Assembly (NCBI RefSeq): GCF_003253485.1
Contig: NZ_QKTX01000003.1
Coordinates: 1-64,000 of the forward strand
Origin: Algoriphagus aquaeductus
Lineage (GTDB): Bacteria; Bacteroidota; Bacteroidia; Cytophagales; Cyclobacteriaceae
Reading direction: 5' to 3'
Length of the DNA stretch: 64,000 nucleotides
Part shown: in pieces, positions 1 to 8,024 of the stretch
How the letters are laid out: each line of letters opens with the position of its first letter
Position numbering within the stretch: the first letter of the stretch is position 1
Translations under genes and position numbers: made by a program
The notes under the pieces: generated by a model
The model's database searches: none
Told to the model about the DNA's origin: nothing
Seen by the model: only the letters and a program-made list of their open reading frames with translations

Positions 1-90
1 AAGTCTTAAGAAAAACCATGATCCTGACCGAAGAGCAGAAAATGATTCAGGACCTTTTCGGATTTTAATCCGGGTGTCCCAGCGCGGAAG

Positions 91-510
91 TCAGGAGAGT
101 TCCAGTACTTTTTTTCGCTGGTAGGGGAGTGTGTCCACCGCCGATTCCAGTCGTTGGAAAATCATCTCTTCGGCGGCCATTTCCTCACCGGTGCTGTCCT
201 CAATCCTGTTTTTATAAAAACTTTCCAAGCGTTCCCGATCCCGCTTCAGTCGCTTGAAGTAATCAATGACCTCATTTTTGGTGATAGTAAAAATGTAAGA
301 CTGCACGCGGTCGCTGGATTCGAGTTCACAGCGTTTTCGGAAGATTTTCAAAAATACTTCATGGAAAATCCCTTCGGATTCGAAGGGGTCTTTGACCATC
401 GAAAGGATAAAACGCAATACGGGCTTCTTATAAAGGGAGTAAAACGCATCAACCGCGTGTTTTTCTCCATTTTTGAAGTCCTGGAGGAGGATAGGATCTG
501 ACAAATTCAT
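91..510 (-). CDS. ECF-type sigma factor, C-terminally truncated (region 4 missing)
   Basis: RNA polymerase sigma factor of the extracytoplasmic-function group. The start at 510 gives an N-terminus beginning MNLSDPILLQDF; an upstream in-frame ATG at 615 would add 35 residues that do not look like this family. Region 2 is readable: the YKKPVLRF helix, then the ESEGIFHEVFLKIF core-binding segment and the YIFTITKNEVIDYFK -10 recognition segment. The protein stops at LPYQRKKVLELS, exactly where region 4 (the helix-turn-helix that reads the -35 element) should begin. None of the three frames of the remaining 90 bases gives a convincing region 4. A nonsense mutation or small deletion probably inactivated it. 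No anti-sigma or SusC partner sits beside it in the window. The family is fairly sure; whether it is functional is doubtful. Confidence 0.7.
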   Translation of the reverse strand: MNLSDPILLQDFKNGEKHAVDAFYSLYKKPVLRFILSMVKDPFESEGIFHEVFLKIFRKRCELESSDRVQSYIFTITKNEVIDYFKRLKRDRERLESFYKNRIEDSTGEEMAAEEMIFQRLESAVDTLPYQRKKVLELS

Positions 511-803
511 AGTGCTGGGCTGGATTGGCAGTAGAAATTTTGAAAAAATCAGCCCAAGTTTTAACGCTAATTGCGAATAAAAATCCTCGATTTGCGAAAA
601 TCTTTTAAGTGGCATGGCAATTCTAGATGGTTCAAAATGAATAGATTACGCCAATATCAATTCTCCATAAAATTTGGGTGAAAATTGACTAAGAACCGTT
701 TACTTTTCTTTAAAAAATTCAACAAATGAGGCTGAAGATTACCAAATTGTAAATAGGAGAGTTTAACTGGGAATCCCCGCTTAAAAACATAGAGGTTTCT
801 GCT

Positions 804-827
804 ATCCTGCTTCTCCAGAAGCAGGAT
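804..827. repeat. REP-like palindrome, 11-bp arms
   Basis: Perfect inverted repeat: ATCCTGCTTCT, two-base centre CC, then AGAAGCAGGAT. A shortened version with 8-bp arms and the same CC centre follows at 862-879. Similar CTGCTTTTCCGAAAGCAG-type palindromes occur at 41876-41899 and, imperfectly, near 42291-42313, so this is probably one dispersed hairpin family. Confidence 0.8.
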
Positions 828-861
828 CCTCAACTAGGACTAATTTCTAAAGTGAAATGCA

Positions 862-879
862 CTGCTTCTCCAGAAGCAG
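862..879. repeat. REP-like palindrome, second copy
   Basis: CTGCTTCT, centre CC, AGAAGCAG. This is the same core as the palindrome 58 bases upstream, with the outer three bases of each arm lost or changed. Confidence 0.75.
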
Positions 880-937
880 GATTGTCGAGTTGGATAGTGT
901 CTACGCGGTAATTTCTTAGCTCACCAAAACCAGAATC

Positions 938-999
938 AGCCCAAAATCGGGGAAACTTCATCTAATGGCAGAATAGGGTTTAATCAGAATTCCAATTCC
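938..999 (-). repeat. Dispersed intergenic repeat, copy A (inverted, partial)
   Basis: On the minus strand this reads GATTAAACCCTATTCTGCC, then a diverged spacer, then CGATTTTGGGCTG. It matches the left part of the repeats at 48429-48585 and 59263-59415 (GATTATACGCTATTCTGCC followed by GATTTTGGGCTG). The right half of the longer copies was not recognised here. All three copies lie just beyond the 3' end of a minus-strand gene, but this one points the other way. Confidence 0.6.
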
Positions 1000-1016
1000 T
1001 AGATCATGTCCTCCCT

Positions 1017-3221
1017 CTATTCAATCACTCCCAAATACCTGCCCATCCAGTATGGCAGCAGCCAAATGTCGCCGGCACTGTACACGCTAAGTCCCTGACT
1101 TCCTCCGTCTAGGGTAAATCGGTTGGCATTGTGCTTCATGATCCGGGTTTCGGAAGGAGGCAAAACGGTTTCCGTAGACTGTCTGCGGAAATTAGCCGGA
1201 AGGGTCTTGATGTCTTTGCGGTGGCTGTTTTGGGTATTCCAGCTGATCAAATCGATGGGGTGACGCTCCAAGAACCAAATGGAGGGCTCCAAGTCAAAGT
1301 TTTCTGGTTGTACCAGAGCCGTGAAAATATTCCAAAGGGCTTCTTTTTCCGGTCTTTCTGCCTCCCAGTGGTCTAAAATGGACTTTTTGAACTGCGCTTT
1401 CAATTCCGGAGTAAACGCATATCGATACAGTCCCCAATACCCCAAGAAGTACATCTCGTCATCGGAATGATTCCAGGATTCGGAGAGCATTTTGCTCCAG
1501 TCATCGCTTCCGTCTCCGGCCTGTCCGATGACTGACATGGGGCGCATCAGGTTTTCCAAGTAGCCGTGCTTTTCCATCAGCTCGAAGGCCTTGTCTTTGT
1601 ACACTTGCTTACCGGTGAAGTGAAAGGCCGACTGAAGCATGGCAATGATATTGGAGGAATTCAGCTTACGATCCCCCACTTGCTTGGGAAATCCATTGAC
1701 ATAGTCTGGATGCCACTTGCCCCAAAGCGTAGGTTTCCCATCGTAGTCTATCAGATACAGGTCATTTTTGACGATGTGGTTCATGAGTGCGTCGAGAAGC
1801 TCAACGGACTTGGCCTTGATCCAGGGATCATCGACGATCTCTGCCAGGACTCCAAATACAAACACATGTCCGATGGCTTCATCGCTGCTGGTAGTGGCTT
1901 TCCAGTCCCATTCCGGATCCGAGGCATGTTGCCAGCGATCGGGATCGGATAGTTGGGTGATATAGCCACTTCTCTCGAAAGATCGGGAAGGAAAACCCTC
2001 GACCGGATTGATGGTATAGAGCCGCTCCATGGCCAAAAGCGATTCTTTGCAATTGGCCAAAGCTTCAGGATCTTGGGTTACTGCATATCGGAATGCCTGT
2101 CCACCCAAATACATGGCTGTCCAAAGTCCGTCGTTGTCGGAATCTTTGAGCCGGCCCGTGCTGATATTTCCCTTTTCAGCGAGTTGGAGGGAGGCGTTGA
2201 ACCCGTTTCGGATATGCATTTTCCGGACTTGGGCTTCGAGTATTTCTGCTTTTTGTGCCAAAGTCATCTCCTCAAACACCAGGGTGGAAAGCCCTTTTTC
2301 AGTCAGGACATGGACCCGATTTTTGTTCAAAGCCAAATCCCGTACTTCCTCTCCCGGCATCCAACGGTCTCCGAAATAGTAGGAAACCGTGCCTTTTTCA
2401 TCCAATCGGAATACTCCCTTTTTGCTCCCAAACCAATAATCTGACCCATTGACCTCCACTGCTGTGATTTCGGTCCAAGGGAGTTTGGTCTGAAGTCCAG
2501 AGGCTTGATTGGTAGATAGATTCAGGGTGAAAAATCCGTTTTCAGTCCCGATTACGGCCAGGTCTTTTTGAGTGTCCAAGGCAAAAGCTTTGAGTTTTTC
2601 TCCTTTGGCAATTGGTGAAATTTGGGTTCCTCCTGGTGAATAGGATGAAATTCCCGAAGCTTGCAAGAGCAAAAACCGATTTCTTTTGGAATCAAACCGG
2701 AGGTCCAAAATCGGCTCAGAAATGGAGATGGCTGAGGTCTTTTGTCCTTTTTTGAGGTATTGAAGTTGATTTGGACTGACGACTACAAAATCCATCTCTT
2801 TTCCTCCAGTCAGTGCATAAGGATTTTTCAGATCGTGCATCAAATACAGATCACCTGCCCAGGCATTGCTGAGGACGGCCTTATCGTCCAAGTAGACCAG
2901 TTGATCTTCATGCTGGATGATGGCAAGGATGTTTTTGTCTTTCATCGGGAGGTAGCTTTGATCAGCGACCAAAATGCCATCTTGCTGAAATGCTCCAAAT
3001 GCAGGACGGAGCAACTTCCCTTTTTCCAAAACCTGAATCGTCCCATTGCGATCAACCGCCAGGCTAAACCGCTCTTTTGCCTCATTGTCGCCCACATATT
3101 TCACAGCATAATCCTGTTGAAATACCCGGTCACGATGTACTTGCTTGGCTGTTTGGCCGTGAACAAAAAGCGGTAAAAAGAAGCATCCTAGGAGTAGTCT
3201 GACGCAGGTGTTGAATAGCAT
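1017..3221 (-). CDS. Secreted protein: N-terminal beta-propeller and C-terminal alpha/alpha-toroid domain
   Basis: 734 residues with a Sec signal peptide (hydrophobic to about residue 22, then GQTAKQ). Residues about 40-310 form repeated beta-strand units typical of a propeller (for example NGFFTLNL, YWFGSKKGVFRLDEKG). From about 335 to the end the sequence turns helical and carries alternating aromatic and acidic patches (DSDNDGLWTAMYLGGQAF, SSDEAIGHVFVFG, NHSDDEMYFLGYWGLYRYAF), resembling the (alpha/alpha)6 barrels of glycoside hydrolases and lyases. No exact enzyme family was recognised. It is the last gene of a four-gene minus-strand operon, two bases after a sialidase-like gene, so a role in breaking down a glycan outside the cytoplasm is inferred. 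Catalytic residues cannot be named. Confidence 0.7.
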   Translation of the reverse strand: MLFNTCVRLLLGCFFLPLFVHGQTAKQVHRDRVFQQDYAVKYVGDNEAKERFSLAVDRNGTIQVLEKGKLLRPAFGAFQQDGILVADQSYLPMKDKNILAIIQHEDQLVYLDDKAVLSNAWAGDLYLMHDLKNPYALTGGKEMDFVVVSPNQLQYLKKGQKTSAISISEPILDLRFDSKRNRFLLLQASGISSYSPGGTQISPIAKGEKLKAFALDTQKDLAVIGTENGFFTLNLSTNQASGLQTKLPWTEITAVEVNGSDYWFGSKKGVFRLDEKGTVSYYFGDRWMPGEEVRDLALNKNRVHVLTEKGLSTLVFEEMTLAQKAEILEAQVRKMHIRNGFNASLQLAEKGNISTGRLKDSDNDGLWTAMYLGGQAFRYAVTQDPEALANCKESLLAMERLYTINPVEGFPSRSFERSGYITQLSDPDRWQHASDPEWDWKATTSSDEAIGHVFVFGVLAEIVDDPWIKAKSVELLDALMNHIVKNDLYLIDYDGKPTLWGKWHPDYVNGFPKQVGDRKLNSSNIIAMLQSAFHFTGKQVYKDKAFELMEKHGYLENLMRPMSVIGQAGDGSDDWSKMLSESWNHSDDEMYFLGYWGLYRYAFTPELKAQFKKSILDHWEAERPEKEALWNIFTALVQPENFDLEPSIWFLERHPIDLISWNTQNSHRKDIKTLPANFRRQSTETVLPPSETRIMKHNANRFTLDGGSQGLSVYSAGDIWLLPYWMGRYLGVIE

Positions 3222-3223
3222 GA

Positions 3224-4423
3224 TTATCGGATTTTTTGAGGATCGAGTTGAAGGTATTGGATGGTCTTAGCGGAAGGAAAATGCCTGGAATAACTCAGGT
3301 GCACTTTGCCCGAACTGTCTTGAATCAGGCTAGGATAGGAGAAGCCCCCCTTTTTCTCCGGATCATCTTCCAAATACCGGGGATTGGACCAGGTTTGTCC
3401 TTCGTCTGAAGAAATCCAAAGTGCCAAGCGATAACGCCCATCATGCAGGTCATTGCCGACCATCCACCAGCGACCATCCTGCAATACTGCTAGTTCCACA
3501 CTGGCAGTGTTGGGAAAAGAAGTCTTTTGAGCAGCGGACCAGGAGATGCCCCTGTCTTTGGAAATGCTTTGCTGAATCCTCGTAGGAGAATCCCCAGAAT
3601 CCCGCATCATGGCGACGATGTCCCCGTTTTTCCGTTGGGCCAAAGCCGGTTGGATAGGGCCTTTCCCTACCACAGGCTTGCTGGGTTTCCAGGTATTTCC
3701 TTCATCTTCGGAGATGGCCATCAGGGAAAAGTTGAACCCGTCGGAGTACAGGGGAAGGATGATTTTTTCTTCAGAAATCAATGGCTTGATCCGGGTCATC
3801 CAGCCGATGCTCCTCTTTTTGGAATCGGTGATGGCTTCGAGAATCAGGTTTTCGTAGGAGGGGGCATATTCTGACCAGCCTTGATGGGAGTCGGGAAGTT
3901 CTTTCATCCGGATTTTTACTTCTTCGACAAACTCCTCTCCAGGTTGGAGTAAAATATTGTCCTGCCAATGCCAGCGAGGCGCCCCGGGATTTTGGAAGTC
4001 GGTACTTCTCCGAACCCGCAATACCGATTGCTCCCATCGGTTGCCCAGGACAGCGATCCAGACGAGGAACAATTCATTTTTTTGATTGAGAAAAAGCACC
4101 GGGTTGCAGTCGGGGACATCAGGAGTGTCTGCCATAAGAAAAGGCGCTGACCAAGTGTCGGCATTTTTGCTTTTCCGGGCCCCCATGAGCTTGACGTCAT
4201 TGGCGGTGCGCTCACCCGATCCTTGAAACCAAACCGCGAGTAAATCTCCGTTTGGCAAGGCCGCCAAACTGCTGCCATGCACATGCTGCGTTTGAGGAGG
4301 GAAAATCTCCTGTCGAACCTCAGCGGGAAGGATAGTGGTCTGGGCGAGCACAGGGCCAGCCCAGCACCACATCACCAATCTACCTATCCAGCTACGAATC
4401 GGTGTCTTGAATCTATTTTTCAT
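3224..4423 (-). CDS. BNR/Asp-box sialidase-family protein, secreted
   Basis: About 399 residues. The start at 4423 is preferred because it gives a signal peptide ending near PVLAQ and because its ATG overlaps the TGA of the upstream gene (ATGA); a further in-frame ATG at 4465 would lie well inside that gene. Asp-box motifs mark propeller blades: SEDEGNTW, SKDRGISW and SSDEGQTW. An RRSTDF element and an arginine-containing WMTRIKP segment are also visible. The family removes sialic or related acidic sugars from glycans, but many environmental Bacteroidota members are uncharacterised. A second sialidase-family gene lies two genes upstream in the same operon, so the two may act on different linkages or one may be non-catalytic. 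Confidence 0.85.
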   Translation of the reverse strand: MKNRFKTPIRSWIGRLVMWCWAGPVLAQTTILPAEVRQEIFPPQTQHVHGSSLAALPNGDLLAVWFQGSGERTANDVKLMGARKSKNADTWSAPFLMADTPDVPDCNPVLFLNQKNELFLVWIAVLGNRWEQSVLRVRRSTDFQNPGAPRWHWQDNILLQPGEEFVEEVKIRMKELPDSHQGWSEYAPSYENLILEAITDSKKRSIGWMTRIKPLISEEKIILPLYSDGFNFSLMAISEDEGNTWKPSKPVVGKGPIQPALAQRKNGDIVAMMRDSGDSPTRIQQSISKDRGISWSAAQKTSFPNTASVELAVLQDGRWWMVGNDLHDGRYRLALWISSDEGQTWSNPRYLEDDPEKKGGFSYPSLIQDSSGKVHLSYSRHFPSAKTIQYLQLDPQKIR

Positions 4424-5481
4424 GGTTGAATGAGTCTTTTTCTTCGCTCCATCACTTCCCTCCAAGTGGTCAGGATGATTCCTTCTTTTTCGATATAGGA
4501 TTTCAACTCCGGATCGGTCATCGCAAGCAGGTCCCCGTATCGGGAGTCTCCGGATCCGGAAAACCTTTTGAAAAAGTCTGAGTACTCGATGCTGTGAATG
4601 ATGATCATCGCCAAACCGGGCTCCATTTTTTCCAAAATCCGCTTAAACTGGTCGACCTTGTATTGCCCCAGTTCCTCATGGGAGTGGGCGTGGTCCGGCT
4701 TCCAATCTCCGCTGATGGTATGAAGGTCATCCAATACGGGTAGGCCCATTTCCCAGATTTGCTTTCCCAGCGCTTGGCTTTTGAGGAGGATTTCCGGTTT
4801 GGGGATGGGCATACCGTCGTGGTATTTTCCTTCTGCTTTGAGTTTTCTGATGATAGGGGCTGTCATACTTTCCTCCAAAAGGACATTGTTGCCTCCGGGA
4901 AACATCACCGGGATGTCGTACTCCACACCGACTTGGATGTATTTCTCCAAAAATTTATCATGGGCAAAGAGTGTCCCCATGTGCGAATCGAGATGTGTGG
5001 GCTTCAGTCCAAGGCGTAATGCCCTTTCGATTTGAGCTTTGAGTTCGATGTAAACTTCCTCTGGGCTTGCATGCTGGACGACTTGCTCTACGGTGTGCCA
5101 AAACGCACCGTCCGGGTCATGGAGTCCGGGAACCAATTGCTTTCCAGCCAAAGGCTCCCAACGATAAGTTTTCCATTCGGAAGTCAGGACGAGGTGAAGG
5201 CCTAAGTCCCATTCCGGATGCGCTTTGGCCTGATGGATAAAATTTGCAGCCCAAGGACAAGGCATCATGATGCTGCAGGAAGTGGCAATTCCAAAATCCA
5301 GTGATTGCATGGTCCCTTGGTTGGACTCATAGGACATGCCTGCATCATCCACATGAAAGATGACCACTTTTTTGCCCTTGGGATACCCTAGCTTTTCGGC
5401 ATAGGTTTGCCCACGAGCTGGGCTGGAACTTGCCCAGAAAAAAACAATTAAACTTAGACTTAGAAAAATAGACTTTTTCAT
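4420..5481 (-). CDS. ChbG/HpnK (YdjC-like) family carbohydrate deacetylase, secreted
   Basis: 353 residues with a signal peptide (MKKSIFLSLSLIVFFW... ending near ARGQ). Known family role: metal-dependent removal of acetyl groups from N-acetylated sugars. Visible motifs are the metal-binding HVDDAGMS near residue 44, GLHLVLTSEW near 115, THLDSHMGTLF near 165, and a late IIIHSIEY. Length and motif order fit the family. Unlike the cytoplasmic ChbG enzymes this one is exported, which suits work on oligosaccharides in the periplasm or outside. It is the second gene of the operon, 12 bases after the sialidase lipoprotein and overlapping the next gene by four bases. Confidence 0.88.
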   Translation of the reverse strand: MKKSIFLSLSLIVFFWASSSPARGQTYAEKLGYPKGKKVVIFHVDDAGMSYESNQGTMQSLDFGIATSCSIMMPCPWAANFIHQAKAHPEWDLGLHLVLTSEWKTYRWEPLAGKQLVPGLHDPDGAFWHTVEQVVQHASPEEVYIELKAQIERALRLGLKPTHLDSHMGTLFAHDKFLEKYIQVGVEYDIPVMFPGGNNVLLEESMTAPIIRKLKAEGKYHDGMPIPKPEILLKSQALGKQIWEMGLPVLDDLHTISGDWKPDHAHSHEELGQYKVDQFKRILEKMEPGLAMIIIHSIEYSDFFKRFSGSGDSRYGDLLAMTDPELKSYIEKEGIILTTWREVMERRKRLIQP

Positions 5482-5493
5482 TCTCGGCTTTGG

Positions 5494-6588
5494 TTATTTC
5501 AGTCCTTCGATTTTCACTTTGCCAAATGCCACCTTTTTACGGTTCCAGGTATAGGTGTACACCAAGTGGTCTCCGTCCAAAATCAGGGAGGGATAGGAAA
5601 ATTCTCCGTCAGGATCGGGAGTCTCTTCCACCGTGTGACGGACAGGCCAGGTTTTTCCGTTGTCCAAGGAAACGGCCAGTTCAATGATGTTTCGGTCGCC
5701 CCAATTGCCTTCGACCGGATTGTAGAGGAGCGCGATTTTTTCTCCGCCGAGATGAGCGACTTCGATCGCACTGTTATTATTAGGTAGGTCAGTGAGGTAC
5801 ACCGGTGCCCAGGTTTTTCCTCCGTCATTGGAGTCGGTACGGGCGATTTTTCCGGCAGAGCTTCGTAGGAGAAGGTGGATTTTTCCCGGAGTAGATTCCC
5901 AAGCCGTAGGTTGGATGATTCCTTCCTCAGGAATCAGATTGCGGTCGATATCGAAGTAGGGAGTTCGCTCCCAGGTTTTTCCCTGGTCCTTGCTGAGGTC
6001 CACAAAGGCATTCCAAACTTTATTTAACTCATGGGAAGCGGGAGCCAGCCACGTGCCATCCGAAAGAATCGTCAGGTGATTACGCACGGGACCTCGTCCT
6101 CCTTTGTCACCGGGAACAAGTTCGGTGGCAGTGGACCAGGTTTCACCTCCATCTTCCGAATATTGAATCCAAGTTTCCCAGTGGTCGATTTCTTTCCCGA
6201 CTTTGAAGAAAAGCACGATTTTGCCATTCTCATCCCGGTGAAGGACAGGATTCCAATGCGGATCATTTCGGACTTTGGCAACCACCCGAGGTTCGGACCA
6301 GGTAGTGCCGTCGCCTTTGGACAACCAGATTCCCACGTCGTCGTGCTTTTCATAAGATCCTCCAAACCACGCGACGAGATAAGTGCCATTTCCCAGGGAT
6401 TCAACAGTGGAGGCATGTGCCTGGGCAAAGCCCGGATGGGAATCGAAGACCATGCTTCGGCTTACCTCTTGAAGGGTGACAGTAGATGCGTTAGCGTTGG
6501 ATTCGGATTCTGTCTTGGGGGAGGAGCAAGCGATCAGCAAGCCGGTGAGAATGATCGAAACTGAGGTCAAGTACCTGTTTGTACGCAT
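5494..6588 (-). CDS. BNR/Asp-box sialidase-family lipoprotein
   Basis: 364 residues. The signal peptide ends in a lipobox (LLIACSS), so it is probably anchored in the outer membrane. Asp boxes are clear: SEDGGETW, SKDQGKTW, SNDGGKTW and SLDNGKTW, spaced as in a six-bladed sialidase propeller. An early HPGFAQAHASTV and an AWFGGSYE segment match the N-terminal blade of this group. It is the first gene of the minus-strand operon and faces the permease gene across a 176-base divergent region that holds a candidate operator (6628-6648) and a strong hairpin. The exact sugar removed cannot be told from sequence. Confidence 0.88.
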   Translation of the reverse strand: MRTNRYLTSVSIILTGLLIACSSPKTESESNANASTVTLQEVSRSMVFDSHPGFAQAHASTVESLGNGTYLVAWFGGSYEKHDDVGIWLSKGDGTTWSEPRVVAKVRNDPHWNPVLHRDENGKIVLFFKVGKEIDHWETWIQYSEDGGETWSTATELVPGDKGGRGPVRNHLTILSDGTWLAPASHELNKVWNAFVDLSKDQGKTWERTPYFDIDRNLIPEEGIIQPTAWESTPGKIHLLLRSSAGKIARTDSNDGGKTWAPVYLTDLPNNNSAIEVAHLGGEKIALLYNPVEGNWGDRNIIELAVSLDNGKTWPVRHTVEETPDPDGEFSYPSLILDGDHLVYTYTWNRKKVAFGKVKIEGLK

Positions 6589-6627
6589 GTCTAATGGGGA
6601 AATAAATGTGGTTTGTCTGGAATATTA

Positions 6628-6648
6628 CCTGATTGTTTCCAAATCAGG
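6628..6648. promoter_or_regulatory. Candidate operator in the divergent glycan promoter region
   Basis: Inverted repeat CCTGATT, seven-base spacer, AATCAGG, located 40 bases before the sialidase lipoprotein start and about 117 bases before the permease start. A symmetric site between divergent catabolic genes, with a regulator gene nearby at 8025, is a reasonable operator candidate. Seen: the symmetry. Inferred: the binding. Confidence 0.4.
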
Positions 6649-6694
6649 CTATTCTTTTGTCGAAATTTTATTTTGTTGCTAAAAATCGAATCTC

Positions 6695-6727
6695 AAGCCC
6701 GAACAGGATTTTTTTCCTTTCGGGCTT
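6695..6727. other. Strong RNA hairpin between divergent genes
   Basis: Arms AAGCCCGAA (6695-6703) and TTCGGGCTT (6719-6727) pair perfectly. After one bulged C the stem continues with AGGA and TCCT around a TTTTTT loop. It precedes the permease by 37 bases and is followed only by a short T run. It could be a leader structure, an attenuator, or a terminator for transcription entering from the left. Confidence 0.55.
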
Positions 6728-6764
6728 TTGTATATTGACGGGGTACACCCTCAATCTCAGCACG

Positions 6765-8021
6765 ATGAAGCAACGAACCCTGATCCTCCTATTGATTTTC
6801 CTGATATTTTTCGTCATTTCCCTGATGTCAAATATCCTGGGGCCAATCATTCCGGATCTGATATCGAGTTTCTCGCTGAGTATGGGATTAGCGGGTTTTT
6901 TGCCGTTCTCTTTTTTTGTGGCGTATGGCGTCATGTCTTTGCCCTCCGGTCTATTGGTGGAGAAGTATCGGGAAAAGCGGATCCTCCTGCTGGCGTTTTT
7001 TCTGGGCGTTTTGGGCGCTTTGGTTTTTGCACTGAATCCTGAATTCCAGTTTGCTTTGATTTCGCTTTTTATCATCGGTGTCGGGATGGCGATGCTGCAG
7101 GTGGTGATCAATCCCCTGCTTCGGGTTGCGGGAGGAGAGGAGCATTTTGCGTTCAATTCCGTGTTGGGGCAGTTGGCTTTTGGGGCTGCGTCTTTCATGA
7201 GCCCTTGGTTGTATAGCTATCTGGTGCAGAATCTTTTTTCAGGGAATGACTTCTTTATGATCCGAATCCTGGAAAAATGGGTGCCCGAATCTATGCCTTG
7301 GGTATCGGTCTATTTCCTTTTTGCGGTGATTGCCCTGTTGATGTTTTTGGTGATTACGCGGGTGAAATTTCCCGAGGTGGAGTTGAAATCCGATGAAAAA
7401 GTCAACTTAGGCCGAGACTTGGGCCGATTACTGAGCCAAGGGAAGGTCTGGCTGTTTTTCTTGGGAGTCTTTTGCTATGTGGGGACAGAACAGGGGATCG
7501 CCAATTGGGTCAGTCAGTATTTGCAGGACTATCATGGCGTGGATCCTGCTACCACCGGAGCTCAGGTGATTTCCTATTTCTGGGGATTGCTGACGGTGGG
7601 ATGCCTGTTGGGATTGGTTCTGCTTAAATTGATGGACAGCAAGCGGGTTTTGATGATTTTCACACTAGGAGCCATGGTGTGTTTGGGCATGGGCTTGCTC
7701 GGTTCGGGAGCGATGGTTTTAGTGGCATTTGCCTTGAGTGGCTTTTTTCTTTCGGTGATGTGGTCGATTTTGATTTCCCTTGCCCTCAATTCGGTTGATT
7801 TTGCACATGGGACTTTGGCCGGGATTCTGTGTTCAGGGATCATGGGAGGTGCGGTCATGCCCTTGATCGTGGGAGGTCTGGCTGATTGGATAGGCTTGCA
7901 GTCAGCGATGTTCTTTTTGTTTTTGCCATTGGCTTACATTTTCTCGGTAGGCATCTGGGCCAAACCCTTGGTCAGCAATGCCCGGGTCAGCTCTTTGAAG
8001 GATCTCTTTTCTGCCAAGTAA
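6765..8021 (+). CDS. MFS transporter, FHS (L-fucose permease-like) family
   Basis: 418 residues with about twelve membrane helices and no signal peptide. The start at 6765 (MKQRTLILLLIF) is chosen over an upstream in-frame ATG at 6633, which would add 44 unrelated residues. Family marks include the FVAYGVMSLPSGLLVEKYREKR loop after helix 2, the GVGMAMLQVVINPLLR stretch of helix 5 typical of FucP-like sugar:proton symporters, and GTEQGIANWVSQYL in the second half. It probably imports the monosaccharide freed by the divergent sialidase/deacetylase operon. The regulator gene starts three bases after its stop, so the two are probably cotranscribed. Confidence 0.85.
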   Translation: MKQRTLILLLIFLIFFVISLMSNILGPIIPDLISSFSLSMGLAGFLPFSFFVAYGVMSLPSGLLVEKYREKRILLLAFFLGVLGALVFALNPEFQFALISLFIIGVGMAMLQVVINPLLRVAGGEEHFAFNSVLGQLAFGAASFMSPWLYSYLVQNLFSGNDFFMIRILEKWVPESMPWVSVYFLFAVIALLMFLVITRVKFPEVELKSDEKVNLGRDLGRLLSQGKVWLFFLGVFCYVGTEQGIANWVSQYLQDYHGVDPATTGAQVISYFWGLLTVGCLLGLVLLKLMDSKRVLMIFTLGAMVCLGMGLLGSGAMVLVAFALSGFFLSVMWSILISLALNSVDFAHGTLAGILCSGIMGGAVMPLIVGGLADWIGLQSAMFFLFLPLAYIFSVGIWAKPLVSNARVSSLKDLFSAK

Positions 8022-8024
8022 GTC

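Larger units (their letters stand above)
511..1016. other. Repeat-rich intergenic region
   Basis: No convincing gene is present. The stretch holds two near-identical palindromes (804-827 and 862-879) and an inverted copy of an intergenic repeat (938-999) that recurs at 48429 and 59263. It separates the 5' end of the truncated sigma gene from the 3' end of the glycan operon, both on the minus strand. Confidence 0.7.

Noticed and set aside
6668..7198. Minus-strand open frame of 176 residues opposite the permease
   Set aside because: Low-complexity basic translation of the opposite strand of hydrophobic codons; no family features.
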